Below are positions 8,465 to 17,405 of a stretch of DNA of 64,000 bases, in pieces. A model generated the notes under the pieces. The model had not been told where the DNA came from. It searched no databases and saw nothing but the letters and a program-made list of their open reading frames with translations. Source of the DNA: Calothrix sp. FI2-JRJ7 (GTDB taxonomy: Bacteria > Cyanobacteriota > Cyanobacteriia > Cyanobacteriales > Nostocaceae); the NCBI GenBank assembly GCA_019359675.1, contig JAHHGX010000067.1:124001-188000 (forward strand). Direction: 5' to 3'. Positions within the stretch are counted from its first letter, which is position 1. Each line of letters opens with the position of its first letter. Position numbers and translations under genes: made by a program.

Positions 8465-9154
8465 ATGACTGATACAAATCACTACGACACCCTTAAAGTC
8501 AGTAAAGATGCCAGCCAAGCGGAGATTAAACAGTCTTATCGCCGCTTGGTTAAATTGTTTCACCCAGATACTAATCTAGAAACTTCTGACTCTGAAGAAA
8601 TTATTCGTATTAATGCAGCTTATGAAGTATTAGGTGACGAAAAAAGTCGCAAAAGCTATGACCGTGGTCTGAATAAAAATTCGCGAGTCTATGAGAATGA
8701 TTATAGTCAGCGAACAGGAACAAAACAACAAGTCAAGCGCCAAACAGGGCGACATATTGACGAATTAGTCGAACAATGGCTACAGAGAATCTATTTTCCA
8801 GTAAATGATACACTGACTTGGATTTTAGAATCGCTACAAGAACAAATTGATAATTTATCAGCAGACCCCTTCGATGATGACTTGCTAGAAGCATTCCAAG
8901 AATATTTGGACGACTGTCGTGCAAAACTCAAACAAGCGCAAACTTCATTTCGCTCACTCCCTAACCCACCATTATTAGCGAGAGCAGCAGCGCACCTTTA
9001 TTACAGCTTGAACCAAGTTAGTGACGGTTTAGACGAATTCAAATATTTTCCACTCAACTACGACGAAAACTATTTGCACACAGGACAAGAAATGTTTCGT
9101 ATCGCAGAACAACTGTTATACGAGGCACAAGAGTCTGTAGATATTTACAAGTAG
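8465..9154 (+). CDS. DnaJ (J-domain) protein
   Basis: 229 residues. The J-domain spans residues 5-67 with HPD at 33-35, the motif that stimulates Hsp70 ATPase. No G/F region, zinc-finger or CTD of classical DnaJ is present; the C-terminal 140 residues are mostly helical and acidic (QEQIDNLSADPFDDDLLEAFQEYLDD). This makes it a class III (DnaJ-C) co-chaperone that probably directs DnaK to specific clients. It starts 33 bases after cysK on the same strand. Confidence 0.88.
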   Translation: MTDTNHYDTLKVSKDASQAEIKQSYRRLVKLFHPDTNLETSDSEEIIRINAAYEVLGDEKSRKSYDRGLNKNSRVYENDYSQRTGTKQQVKRQTGRHIDELVEQWLQRIYFPVNDTLTWILESLQEQIDNLSADPFDDDLLEAFQEYLDDCRAKLKQAQTSFRSLPNPPLLARAAAHLYYSLNQVSDGLDEFKYFPLNYDENYLHTGQEMFRIAEQLLYEAQESVDIYK

Positions 9155-9284
9155 GACATAGGACAAGTAACTGGTAATGATAATCGTAAGTAGTGAAAAC
9201 ACAACTAACTACTAGGTGCCTTATTGGTTTATGCTGGTAGCAGTGAAACGTTAAGAAATTTTAAATTCTGCTGCCAAGGTACTC

Positions 9285-10157
9285 ATGCAATGCATTGTTA
9301 ATCGCCGCGCACAGTTTTCGGCAAGTCACCGCTATTGGTTGCCGGAGTTGAGCGAAGTTGAGAATTTTGAGAAATTTGGTGCATGTGCTAAATTTCCCGG
9401 ACATGGACATAACTATGTTTTATTCGTTTCCCTGCTTGGGGAACTTGATGAATATGGCATGGTGCTAAATTTATCTGACGTCAAACACGTAATCAAGCGG
9501 GAAGTCACAGGTCAACTAGACTACTCGTTTCTTAATGATGTGTGGTCGGAGTTTCAAGAAACTTTGCCAACAACAGAAAATATTGCGCGGGTAATTTGGC
9601 AAAAACTAACACCGCATTTACCTGTGGTTCGTATACAACTATTTGAACATCCTGAACTTTGGGCAGATTATATGGGCAATGCAATGGAAGGTTATCTCAC
9701 CGTCAGTACTCACTTTAGTGCCGCACACCGTTTGGCACATCCAAGCTTAAGTGACGAAAAAAACTTTGAGATTTACGGCAAATGCGCGCGTCCGAACGGT
9801 CATGGGCATAATTACCATTTAGAAGTGACCGTTAAAGGTGATATTGACAAACGTACAGGTATGTTAGTTGATTTAGGCGCCCTACAAAAAGTAATTGAAG
9901 ATTATGCTGTAGAACCCTTTGACCATACCTTCCTCAACAAAGATATTGCTTACTTTAGCGAAGTAGTACCTACTGCCGAAAACATTGCACTCTATATAAG
10001 TAATGTACTACGGGCACCAATTCAAAATATAGGCGCTAGTCTTCACAAAATTAAACTCATTGAGAGTCCCAACAACTCCTGTGAAATCTACTGCAATAAT
10101 TTTCAACAAGACATACCTTCTACAACAGAAAACCAACCAGTGTTAGCACAAGTATAG
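9285..10157 (+). CDS. Tandem 6-carboxytetrahydropterin synthase (QueD/PTPS) protein
   Basis: 290 residues containing two fused PTPS domains; the usual QueD is about 120-140 residues. Domain 1 (residues 1-125) has zinc ligands H15, H40 and H42 and C34 (ACAKFPGHGHNY). Domain 2 (about 137-275) has H148, C167, H173 and H175 (CARPNGHGHNY). The catalytic Asp-His pair is intact in domain 2 (FDHTFLN, D213-H214), but domain 1 reads LDYSFLN, with Tyr in place of His, so domain 1 may be inactive or altered. Likely role: a queuosine/preQ0 or pterin pathway step. No other queuosine genes are nearby. Confidence 0.88.
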   Translation: MQCIVNRRAQFSASHRYWLPELSEVENFEKFGACAKFPGHGHNYVLFVSLLGELDEYGMVLNLSDVKHVIKREVTGQLDYSFLNDVWSEFQETLPTTENIARVIWQKLTPHLPVVRIQLFEHPELWADYMGNAMEGYLTVSTHFSAAHRLAHPSLSDEKNFEIYGKCARPNGHGHNYHLEVTVKGDIDKRTGMLVDLGALQKVIEDYAVEPFDHTFLNKDIAYFSEVVPTAENIALYISNVLRAPIQNIGASLHKIKLIESPNNSCEIYCNNFQQDIPSTTENQPVLAQV

Positions 10158-10192
10158 ATAACAGAGCTTAGGATAGGCATCGCATTTTATTT

Positions 10193-10217
10193 GTAGGGTG
10201 GGCAGTGCCCACCTTAC
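10193..10217. repeat. 25-bp palindromic repeat GTAGGGTGGGC-AGT-GCCCACCTTAC
   Basis: Arms GTAGGGTGGGC and GCCCACCTTAC surround the triplet AGT. A second copy, one base different, is at 16122-16146. Both lie just after plus-strand genes and face a minus-strand gene end, where they could act as bidirectional terminators. Confidence 0.8.
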
Positions 10218-10260
10218 AACTACAGCACTTTACAACTACAGCACCTTACAACTACAGCAC
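10213..10260. repeat. Three tandem 16-bp units at a gene end
   Basis: The unit CTTACAACTACAGCAC is repeated at 10213-10228, 10229-10244 and 10245-10260, with one change in the second copy. It abuts the 25-bp palindrome and contains the stop codon of the methyltransferase gene (10252-10254). Confidence 0.85.
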
Positions 10261-11169
10261 TTTAGCGATAACAGTACGGTGACGAGGACTATTAGAAGCA
10301 ATGATAGGCGCCGTAAAACCTGCTTCAATTAATGCTTGTTCTATATTCAAGCTAAAATAATCATCCAAATAAGGTTCTGTACTTTTGAGCAATGTAAATA
10401 CATAAGGAGGCATCATTTTAAATGCTTCTGCCTTCGGATTCATGTCCATTATTGCTAAATGACCGTTCGGACGCAATAACCTCCGCGCTTCAGCAAAAAT
10501 TTGTTTAGTGGCAGTTTGTGGTAATTCGTGACAAACAAGAAATATTGAAACTAAATCAAACGAAGCATCGGGTAAACCAGTTGACTCAGCTGCTGCATGA
10601 ACCCAGTTGATTTTTGCTTCTCGCTCCTGTGTGCGATAATGAGCAACAGCCAAAAAGTAAGGTGATAAGTCTAAACCTGTAACTTGTGCGTTTGGATATA
10701 AATCTTGTAGAGCAAAAGTACTCATACCAACACTACACCCCATGTCGAGAATAGTTTGAGGTGGGTTTGCTATATGCTTTTTAAGAATATTATGATAATT
10801 TTGGCGCAGTTTTGTATCACCTTGGGCGCCTGCATCTTGCCAGATTTTTGCATGGACTGCGTATGCGGCAGATTCCACTTCAAAAGCTGCAAGCCAACTC
10901 ATATTACCACTAGAGTAAGCATGGAAGGAAGTTAGGTAATATTCTGGGTATGATAAATTTGGGTTTTTAACTTGAGCTAAATCAGCTTGCCAATCGCGCG
11001 CTTTTAGTAAATCAACTTCATTTTTCCAAGGTACACCAATTTCATGCGCGCGTTTTATCATCATTTGACGCGCTTGGTGTTTAGCAAAATCAGCCAAAGG
11101 TTTAATCGCTAGTACTCCATTTACCAAGCGTGATGCCATATCTGGAGTCTTTTTAACAGCAGCAGTCAT
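10252..11169 (-). CDS. Class I SAM-dependent methyltransferase
   Basis: 305 residues. The SAM-binding core starts with motif I ILDMGCSVGMSTFAL, followed by VTGLDLSPYF (acidic motif II), AAAESTGLPDASFDLVSIF and the LLRPNGHLAIMDMNP motif typical of UbiE/arsenite-type methyltransferases. The N-terminal 130 residues are a helical extension (MASRLVNGVLAIKPLADFAKHQARQMM). The substrate is unknown; the fold is shared by quinone, lipid and natural-product methylases. The final residues and stop lie in a 16-bp tandem repeat. Confidence 0.85.
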   Translation of the reverse strand: MTAAVKKTPDMASRLVNGVLAIKPLADFAKHQARQMMIKRAHEIGVPWKNEVDLLKARDWQADLAQVKNPNLSYPEYYLTSFHAYSSGNMSWLAAFEVESAAYAVHAKIWQDAGAQGDTKLRQNYHNILKKHIANPPQTILDMGCSVGMSTFALQDLYPNAQVTGLDLSPYFLAVAHYRTQEREAKINWVHAAAESTGLPDASFDLVSIFLVCHELPQTATKQIFAEARRLLRPNGHLAIMDMNPKAEAFKMMPPYVFTLLKSTEPYLDDYFSLNIEQALIEAGFTAPIIASNSPRHRTVIAKVL

Positions 11170-11398
11170 AAAATTCGCTTCTTTTTAGGAAAAGGTTTCA
11201 AAATCTCAATAAAATCAATGCTAATCTAAAGCCGCTTTTTGAAAAAGGTGAGAAAGCGTGTATTTCAGCTGACTGTTATTACACGAGTATGAACAGGTAT
11301 GTTAAGTAAATTTGTATTTAAACGTCGGAAATTGGTACTACTGGTTTACGCAAACAAGTAGCACAAGCGGGACGCCTATGCTACGTTAAGGAATAACT

Positions 11399-11418
11399 CA
11401 TCCGTTACATCCGTTGCC
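11399..11418. repeat. CATCCGTTA tandem repeat
   Basis: Two tandem units of CATCCGTTA (complement TAACGGATG) touch the stop codon of the DUF3352 gene. The same 9-base unit appears at 35622-35650, 50712-50740 and 57039-57056, marking a second STRR family. Confidence 0.7.
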
Positions 11419-13085
11419 TATTTTGCGGTTTTTGGTTTGAGTGATAACAACATTTCCATTTGGGTTCTTGATTCGTTGTTACTATTGGCTGTTACCCCTA
11501 TTCCACGAATTGAGTTGAGAATTGCTGCTGTGTCGGGTGGTATTGGGCGTCCAGCGGTTGCGAATTTGTTGACTATTGACATGGTTTTATCCATATCTAT
11601 ATATAAGTATCCACCGTTGGGTCTTTGTAATGACCCTGTAATGGCTTTGAATGAGTCGCTATTGTCTAAAGGTTGTTTGCCTTGAACTGCGAGGGTATCG
11701 GCGATGGGGCCACCTAGTGCTATAAATACTGTGTCTTGGTCAAGCCAACCATGTGCTAATAGTCCACCTTGGTTGGGTATTTGCCACTCGGTTATGTCTC
11801 TATCACCTGTTTTACGTGCTTGCACATTTACGTTTTGTGTTTTAACTATATTGTCGATTTTTGAAAAAGTTGCTTCGGCTGTTTTGCGGTCGTTTGTGTC
11901 AAATACAAAGGCGCCGCCAAATCCAAAACCTGCTAAGACTCCTTGGTCAGAAGGTATTGCTGCTAATCCAAATTCGCCATCCATCCAACCAAAAACATCT
12001 TTGTCTAAATCTATACTTACAGATTGAAGTTGTCCCCGCGCTTGCTGAAGTGCTTGGTTCAGTTCTGGATAATTTTTAGATTCTTCGGTAACTGCTTTCC
12101 ACCAGCGGCTAATTCCTTGTCCACTGACCAAAGCGAGTGTATTTGCTGGGAACTGAGAAACTACTGTAGAAGAACTTGGTTCATATTTATACTTTAAAAG
12201 TTTGGGGTCGATGTTAGCTACAGCTTTCATCCGCACGCCGTCATTATCAATACCAATACCTGCAACCATTGATTTCACTTGCTTTAGCTGGTCTAACGTT
12301 TGGCGAGGTATCTGGTTTGCTTGAGAACTATTTTTGATTAACTGCTCAAACATACTGGCATAATCTGGCACATATATCTGAGCAACTGCGTTTTGAACAT
12401 CGACACCTTTGCTCAAAATTTCGCTGGCGCCTTGTTTACTCGCAAATGAGGGTTCACCTTTAACGGTATCTATAGCTTGTTCGATGGCTCTTTTATCTTG
12501 GGAGAATACTAAGTAATTATTATTGTTTACAATAGCGCTGTATGTAGGTTTACCCTGTCCTTGGGTTTCGGTGATTTTTTCACCCTTATAATCAATTTCT
12601 TGGCTTTTTACGTCTTTTTGCGATTTTAAGCGATTTGCAAGATTTAAAGCGCTAACTTTGTCTTTAATCCCAACTACCATCAAAACGTTTGGTTCTTGGA
12701 TTGCTTGAGGAGTTGCTTGAGTCGGTTTTACTGGATTTGATGGTAGAAGCGCTACCATTACACCACCCATCCAAGGCTTTAAGTCTTTTTCGTATGAAAT
12801 ATTACCATCAGCTAATGTTGTCTTATTAAAAGCTTCTAATGAGTTAGTTACAACTTTTTGAGCTTCTGGTGTACCAAACTGTTGCAGTTTAGACCAAGCT
12901 TGTGGGTCAGTTGTAATATATGTAGCTACCAGTGCATCCGATGGAACTACCCGCGCGCTCGCTATGGCGCCAGAACTATCACCAGAAGGACCCTTGAAAA
13001 AATACATGTAGGCAGCGATACCACCAACTGCTACAGCCGCAGCACCAATCGCTGGAATTAAAAATTTTGACTTACTTTCAGGCAT
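11418..13085 (-). CDS. DUF3352 domain-containing protein
   Basis: 555 residues. It begins with an N-terminal membrane anchor or uncleaved signal (FLIPAIGAAAVAVGGIAAYMYFF, residues 8-30); the rest is predicted to be extracytoplasmic. The body matches DUF3352, common in cyanobacteria and of unknown function, with repeated features such as VPSDALVATYITTDPQAW and GGYLYIDMDKTMSIV. The stop codon directly abuts a CATCCGTTA tandem repeat. No co-transcribed neighbour is evident. Confidence 0.8.
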   Translation of the reverse strand: MPESKSKFLIPAIGAAAVAVGGIAAYMYFFKGPSGDSSGAIASARVVPSDALVATYITTDPQAWSKLQQFGTPEAQKVVTNSLEAFNKTTLADGNISYEKDLKPWMGGVMVALLPSNPVKPTQATPQAIQEPNVLMVVGIKDKVSALNLANRLKSQKDVKSQEIDYKGEKITETQGQGKPTYSAIVNNNNYLVFSQDKRAIEQAIDTVKGEPSFASKQGASEILSKGVDVQNAVAQIYVPDYASMFEQLIKNSSQANQIPRQTLDQLKQVKSMVAGIGIDNDGVRMKAVANIDPKLLKYKYEPSSSTVVSQFPANTLALVSGQGISRWWKAVTEESKNYPELNQALQQARGQLQSVSIDLDKDVFGWMDGEFGLAAIPSDQGVLAGFGFGGAFVFDTNDRKTAEATFSKIDNIVKTQNVNVQARKTGDRDITEWQIPNQGGLLAHGWLDQDTVFIALGGPIADTLAVQGKQPLDNSDSFKAITGSLQRPNGGYLYIDMDKTMSIVNKFATAGRPIPPDTAAILNSIRGIGVTANSNNESRTQMEMLLSLKPKTAK

Positions 13086-13519
13086 TGTTGTCTATCCTTG
13101 TTTTCTCAAATCGTCGAATTGCTTTTGGGTCAACGTAAGCGCACAAAATATATGGATTTCTTTTTCAGCTTCACTAATTTAGCGGTAACTACTGATAAAA
13201 TTAGTATTCCCTCAAACTGAGAAGGGCTAAAATCTGTTCCAAAATACTACTTCAAGTGCAAAACACGCAAATCCGCATTTCCGTTGGATATTGTCAATGC
13301 ACGTTTACTACCCATATCAAAACTCACCATGCTTAAAACAACATAAACCAGTTATTTTAAGTTATACAGGTATCGATAGGGTACTTCTACTTTATTGATT
13401 GGTAAGGGCAGGCAAGTAATTTGTCAATAACCTGCTAATCACCAAACTTGGTAGCAGCAATTGCTGTTTCTTTTAAGAGAATTTCGTTAAATCAGGATTA
13501 TTAAGGTCACTTAACGTCG
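13086..13519. other. Intergenic region between DUF3352 and aminopeptidase genes
   Basis: About 430 bases between divergent genes, so it should contain both promoters. No clear -35/-10 pair, ORF, repeat or strong hairpin was recognised. Confidence 0.4.
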
Positions 13520-16114
13520 ATGTCGCAGTTTTATTTTGATACAGAAAAAAGCCGTTATAAGTCTTTTGAGTTACCAGGAGCTAAACCGCATTACACACCT
13601 GACCGTCCCGGACAGGTTGAACACATATTTCTTGACATCAACCTTGATGTAACCAAACAGAGTTATCACGGAACTTGCACTATCAGGCTCAAACCAATTC
13701 GCGATAGCCTTCACAGCCTAACCCTCGATGCTGTTAACCTCAATATCGAAGGTGTGGAAGTCGATGCACAATCGCAAAAGTTTGATTACGATGGCGAGCA
13801 GCTTTTTGTTCACCTCGACTCACCCACAGAAGCTGGGAAACTAATCAACATTAGTGTTAAATACTCATGTACTACACCGCTGCGTGGTATTTACTTTATC
13901 AAGCCTGATAAGCATTATCCTAATAAACCCATACAAGTCTGGACTCAAGGGGAAGACGAAGATTCACGCTTCTGGTTCCCCTGTTTTGATTACCCAGGAC
14001 AATTATCTACAAGTGAAATTCGGGTTCGTATACCTAAGCCATATATTGCCATTTCTAATGGTGAGTTAATTAGTACTAGTTCAGACGCTGACGATTATAA
14101 AATCTATCATTGGTTACAGAAAGAAATTCACCCAACTTATTTAATGACATTAACGGTGGGGGATTTTGCTGAAATTCGTGACCAGTGGAATGGTAAACCA
14201 GTAACTTACTACGTTGAAAAAGGTCGCGAAGCAGATGCTGTGCGTAGTATGGGCAAAACTCCTCGAATGATAGAGTTTTTGAGCCAAAAGTATGGTTATC
14301 CTTATCCTTTTCCCAAATATGCTCAGGTTTGCGTCGATGACTTCATATTTGGAGGTATGGAAAATACCTCTACCACAGTTTTAACTGATAGATGTCTACT
14401 CGACGAAGTAGCAGCACTCGACAACCGCAACACCGAAAGCTTGGTTGTCCACGAACTTGCACACCAATGGTTTGGTGATTTAATCGTTATTAAACATTGG
14501 TCACACGCTTGGGTTAAGGAGGGTATGGCAACGTACTCTGAGACTATGTGGACTGAACAAGAGTATGGCGCCGAGGATGCTGCTTATTATCGCTTAAATG
14601 ACGCACGTAGTTATCTCTCTGAAGATGCCGAACGTTATCGGCGCCCAATGGTAACACATGTTTACCGCGAAGCTATCGAACTTTATGACCGCCACATCTA
14701 CGAAAAAGGCGCCTGTGTTTATCACATGATACGCACTGAATTAGGCGAGGATTTATTTTGGAAAGCTATACAAACGTTCGTACAGGATAATGCTCATAAA
14801 ACAGTCGAGACGATAGATTTATTGCGGGCAATAGAAAAATCGACTGGACGAAATTTAATGTTTCTGTTCGACCAGTACGTATATCGCGGAGGACATCCAG
14901 ATTATCATGTTACTTACTCGTGGGATAGTGATGCCAACCTTGCAAAGGTAACAGTAAAGCAAACTCAACCTGATTTGTTTGACCTAAAAATTCCTATTGG
15001 GTTTGGTGTAAAAAATGATGATGTGGCGTGTAGAGACGCGATTAATCGCGTCTCTACATTTACCGTGCGAATTCATGAGCAAGAGCAAAGCTTTTATTTC
15101 CCGCTTGCCGAAAAACCTTTATTTATTAGTTTTGATGTAGGCAATAATTATCTCAAAACTGTCTGTTTAGAATATCCAATACCTGAACTAAAGGCACAGC
15201 TTGAGTTTGACCCACATCCAACTTCCCGAATTTATGCTGCTGTTGCCCTTGCTAAAAAGGGTGGTTTGGAGTCGCTTAAAGCACTTGGCAGAGCGTTGAA
15301 GAATGACTCATTTTGGGGTGTACGGGCGGAGGTAGCGAAACAAATTGCAAATATATACCTCGACCAAAATTTTGATTTTCTTATACCTGGTTTAAAAGAT
15401 GATAGTCCTTATGTACGTCGTGCTGTCGTCGAAGCGCTTGGTAAAATTAAAACTTACTCCAGCTACAAAGCCCTTAAATCGGTAGTTAAAGAAGGAGATG
15501 CTAGTTATTACGTCGAAGCTGCTGCTTGTCGTAGTATCGGAGCAATTGCTGGTGCGACGGGTGACGAAAAGCCCTCATATGAAAAAGTTATTAAAGTACT
15601 CAAATCTGTTTTAGAAGATAAAGCTGGTTGGAACGAAGTCGTTCGCAGTGGCGCCATAGCTGGACTCAGTGAAATCAAAACCTCTGAAGCGGCGTTAGAT
15701 TTGATACTGGAATATACGAAGCTTGGCACCCCTCAACCGTTGCGTTTATCAGCAATTCGGGCATTAGGGAAAATATCCGTTGGTCAAAATGCTACTAACT
15801 TGGAACGAATACTGGAGAGATTAACCGAGCTTGCACGCGATAGTTTCTTTCTAACACAAGTAGCAGTAGTTGTTGCTTTGGGGCAGATGGAAAACCAGAA
15901 AGCTATGACTATTTTGGAAAATTTAGCCCGTCAAACTCCTGACGGTCGAGTTCGACGGTTTGCGGATGAAGAAATAATCCAACTTCTTCAAAAAATTGGC
16001 AAAGAGAACGGACTAGATTCGTTGCGTCAAGAATTAGACCAACTCAAACAACAAAATCAAGAGCTACGAAGTCGCTTAGAAAGTTTGGAGGCAAGGTCAG
16101 AGAAGAAGGAATAG
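13520..16114 (+). CDS. M1 family aminopeptidase with HEAT repeats
   Basis: 864 residues. This zinc metallopeptidase (aminopeptidase N family) has the exopeptidase motif GGMEN (278-282) and the zinc site HELAHQ (H311, E312, H315) with the third ligand E334. After the catalytic part come HEAT-like repeats (about 580-830: LAKKGGLESLKALGRALKND, YVRRAVVEALGKIK) and a C-terminal coiled coil (ELDQLKQQNQELRSRLESLEA). Residues 504-513 are encoded by a 28-bp palindromic repeat present in frame, apparently in the linker before the HEAT part. Cytoplasmic by lack of signal peptide. ATG at 13520 has no strong ribosome site. Confidence 0.92.
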   Translation: MSQFYFDTEKSRYKSFELPGAKPHYTPDRPGQVEHIFLDINLDVTKQSYHGTCTIRLKPIRDSLHSLTLDAVNLNIEGVEVDAQSQKFDYDGEQLFVHLDSPTEAGKLINISVKYSCTTPLRGIYFIKPDKHYPNKPIQVWTQGEDEDSRFWFPCFDYPGQLSTSEIRVRIPKPYIAISNGELISTSSDADDYKIYHWLQKEIHPTYLMTLTVGDFAEIRDQWNGKPVTYYVEKGREADAVRSMGKTPRMIEFLSQKYGYPYPFPKYAQVCVDDFIFGGMENTSTTVLTDRCLLDEVAALDNRNTESLVVHELAHQWFGDLIVIKHWSHAWVKEGMATYSETMWTEQEYGAEDAAYYRLNDARSYLSEDAERYRRPMVTHVYREAIELYDRHIYEKGACVYHMIRTELGEDLFWKAIQTFVQDNAHKTVETIDLLRAIEKSTGRNLMFLFDQYVYRGGHPDYHVTYSWDSDANLAKVTVKQTQPDLFDLKIPIGFGVKNDDVACRDAINRVSTFTVRIHEQEQSFYFPLAEKPLFISFDVGNNYLKTVCLEYPIPELKAQLEFDPHPTSRIYAAVALAKKGGLESLKALGRALKNDSFWGVRAEVAKQIANIYLDQNFDFLIPGLKDDSPYVRRAVVEALGKIKTYSSYKALKSVVKEGDASYYVEAAACRSIGAIAGATGDEKPSYEKVIKVLKSVLEDKAGWNEVVRSGAIAGLSEIKTSEAALDLILEYTKLGTPQPLRLSAIRALGKISVGQNATNLERILERLTELARDSFFLTQVAVVVALGQMENQKAMTILENLARQTPDGRVRRFADEEIIQLLQKIGKENGLDSLRQELDQLKQQNQELRSRLESLEARSEKKE
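15030..15057. repeat. 28-bp palindromic repeat inside the aminopeptidase gene
   Basis: A perfect 28-bp palindrome (arms GTAGAGACGCG and CGCGTCTCTAC, centre ATTAAT) lies inside the open reading frame and keeps it open. It belongs to the same family as 2255-2282 and 23873-23900. Confidence 0.9.
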
Positions 16115-16121
16115 GTATTAT

Positions 16122-16146
16122 GTACGGTGGGCAGTGCCCACCTTAC
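16122..16146. repeat. 25-bp palindromic repeat (second copy)
   Basis: Arms GTACGGTGGGC and GCCCACCTTAC around AGT, one base different from the copy at 10193. It sits between the convergent aminopeptidase and 125-residue membrane protein genes, a position suited to a bidirectional terminator. Confidence 0.8.
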
Positions 16147-16156
16147 TATGACTCTC

Positions 16157-16534
16157 TTACTGTTGCCAAACATCCATCGTTCTAACTTCGTTGTTTAAAA
16201 CAGATTGTTCAGATTTTGGCATCGCGAAAACTATAGTACCTACAATTACAGCAGCAAATGTAGTTTGGCATACAAGTTTCATTTTTACGATGCCGCGATG
16301 ATGTTTTTTCATAGCTGGTTTTTTGTGTTCGTTAACTTGTCTAACACTTCCTGTGGCTACAGCTTGATGTAATTCCATCAAAGCGTCTATATCTTCTTGA
16401 TAATGACTATATTTGAGTAAATTTTGCAATTGCTGAATTTCTATATTACTAATATATCCAGTTTCAATCGCCTGTTTTACGATTTTGAGGATTGAGCGCA
16501 TGTTTATAACCTGTGCATAAGGGTTTGAACGCAC
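16157..16534 (-). CDS. Hypothetical protein with one membrane segment
   Basis: 125 residues by the longest frame; a second ATG at 16501 (giving 114 residues) is equally plausible since neither has a clear ribosome site. The N-terminal part is helical (ILKIVKQAIETGYISNIEIQQLQNLL), resembling small cyanobacterial regulatory-type helical proteins. A basic KKPAMKKHHRG stretch precedes one hydrophobic segment (FAAVIVGTIVFAM) near the C-terminus. No family was recognised. It is convergent with the aminopeptidase gene. Confidence 0.6.
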   Translation of the reverse strand: MRSNPYAQVINMRSILKIVKQAIETGYISNIEIQQLQNLLKYSHYQEDIDALMELHQAVATGSVRQVNEHKKPAMKKHHRGIVKMKLVCQTTFAAVIVGTIVFAMPKSEQSVLNNEVRTMDVWQQ

Positions 16535-17405
16535 TGTAACTGTCTACTTCTGCCTTTGTTATGCTGCACCAAATATACAATACACTCCGTTATTGATGCT
16601 TCCCCCGCTTGGTTCACCCAAGTGGGTGATTCATAAAATAGTACTCGACTGTATGCCACTCCTTTCTGCTTAATATACTTTGCCTGCCTATAAAAAAAAG
16701 GCGCCTAACAACTTGACGAACTATCTATCTGTTACATCCCTAATCATCAATAGATTTGATGGTTTTTATCAATTTATGCCACAAACCACGAGTATACATA
16801 GCTAGCAAGTAGTATAATCAAACCTTAAACATTAATGTGAGAAATTCTACCAGTTGTCAAGCATCTAACGAGTTAAGTAAATCACAAGAATGTAGAAAAA
16901 TTATATAAAAATACCTATCAAAAGTCAGAAGTTAATTTTACTCAATTATTCTTTTATTAAAATACACCGCTACTTGTTGGTTCATACTTATACAACTCAC
17001 AATTTTCACCAAAAAAGCAAAACCCTTGCAAAATAAGCTTCTCAGCTATTTTAGCATTCAGGATTGATCGCCAAAAAGTACTAATTTATACTTTTTAAAG
17101 CATACATACTTGACAATAACTTAAATATAAAGTTCTTGTAAACCTCTAAGGGTGATATCTTCAAAAAGTATACAAGTACACTCTTTTTGTGCAAAATATT
17201 CGGTTTCAATCTATATTGAAGATAAAAAATATACTATGAGTATCAAGTTTTCATGAAGATTAGGCGAAAAAAGTGCAAATAAAGTGTGAAGCGATTAGGA
17301 CTTTAAAAGTGTGATAAAGTTTATATGTAAAAACAGCAAGCTTCTGTGTGCTAATTATGAAGGTGAGAATCCTTCTATGTGTTTTCACGATTATCCAAGG
17401 TTGTT
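16535..17405. other. Long AT-rich region upstream of the polysaccharide cluster
   Basis: About 870 bases without a supported gene. A small hairpin TCACCC/GGGTGA lies at 16614-16629. Several imperfect palindromes built on AAAAGTA/TACTTTT occur near 17080-17190 and could be regulatory. The position, just before a 16-kb co-directional gene cluster, makes it the natural place for the cluster promoter, but no convincing -35/-10 was fixed. Confidence 0.4.
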
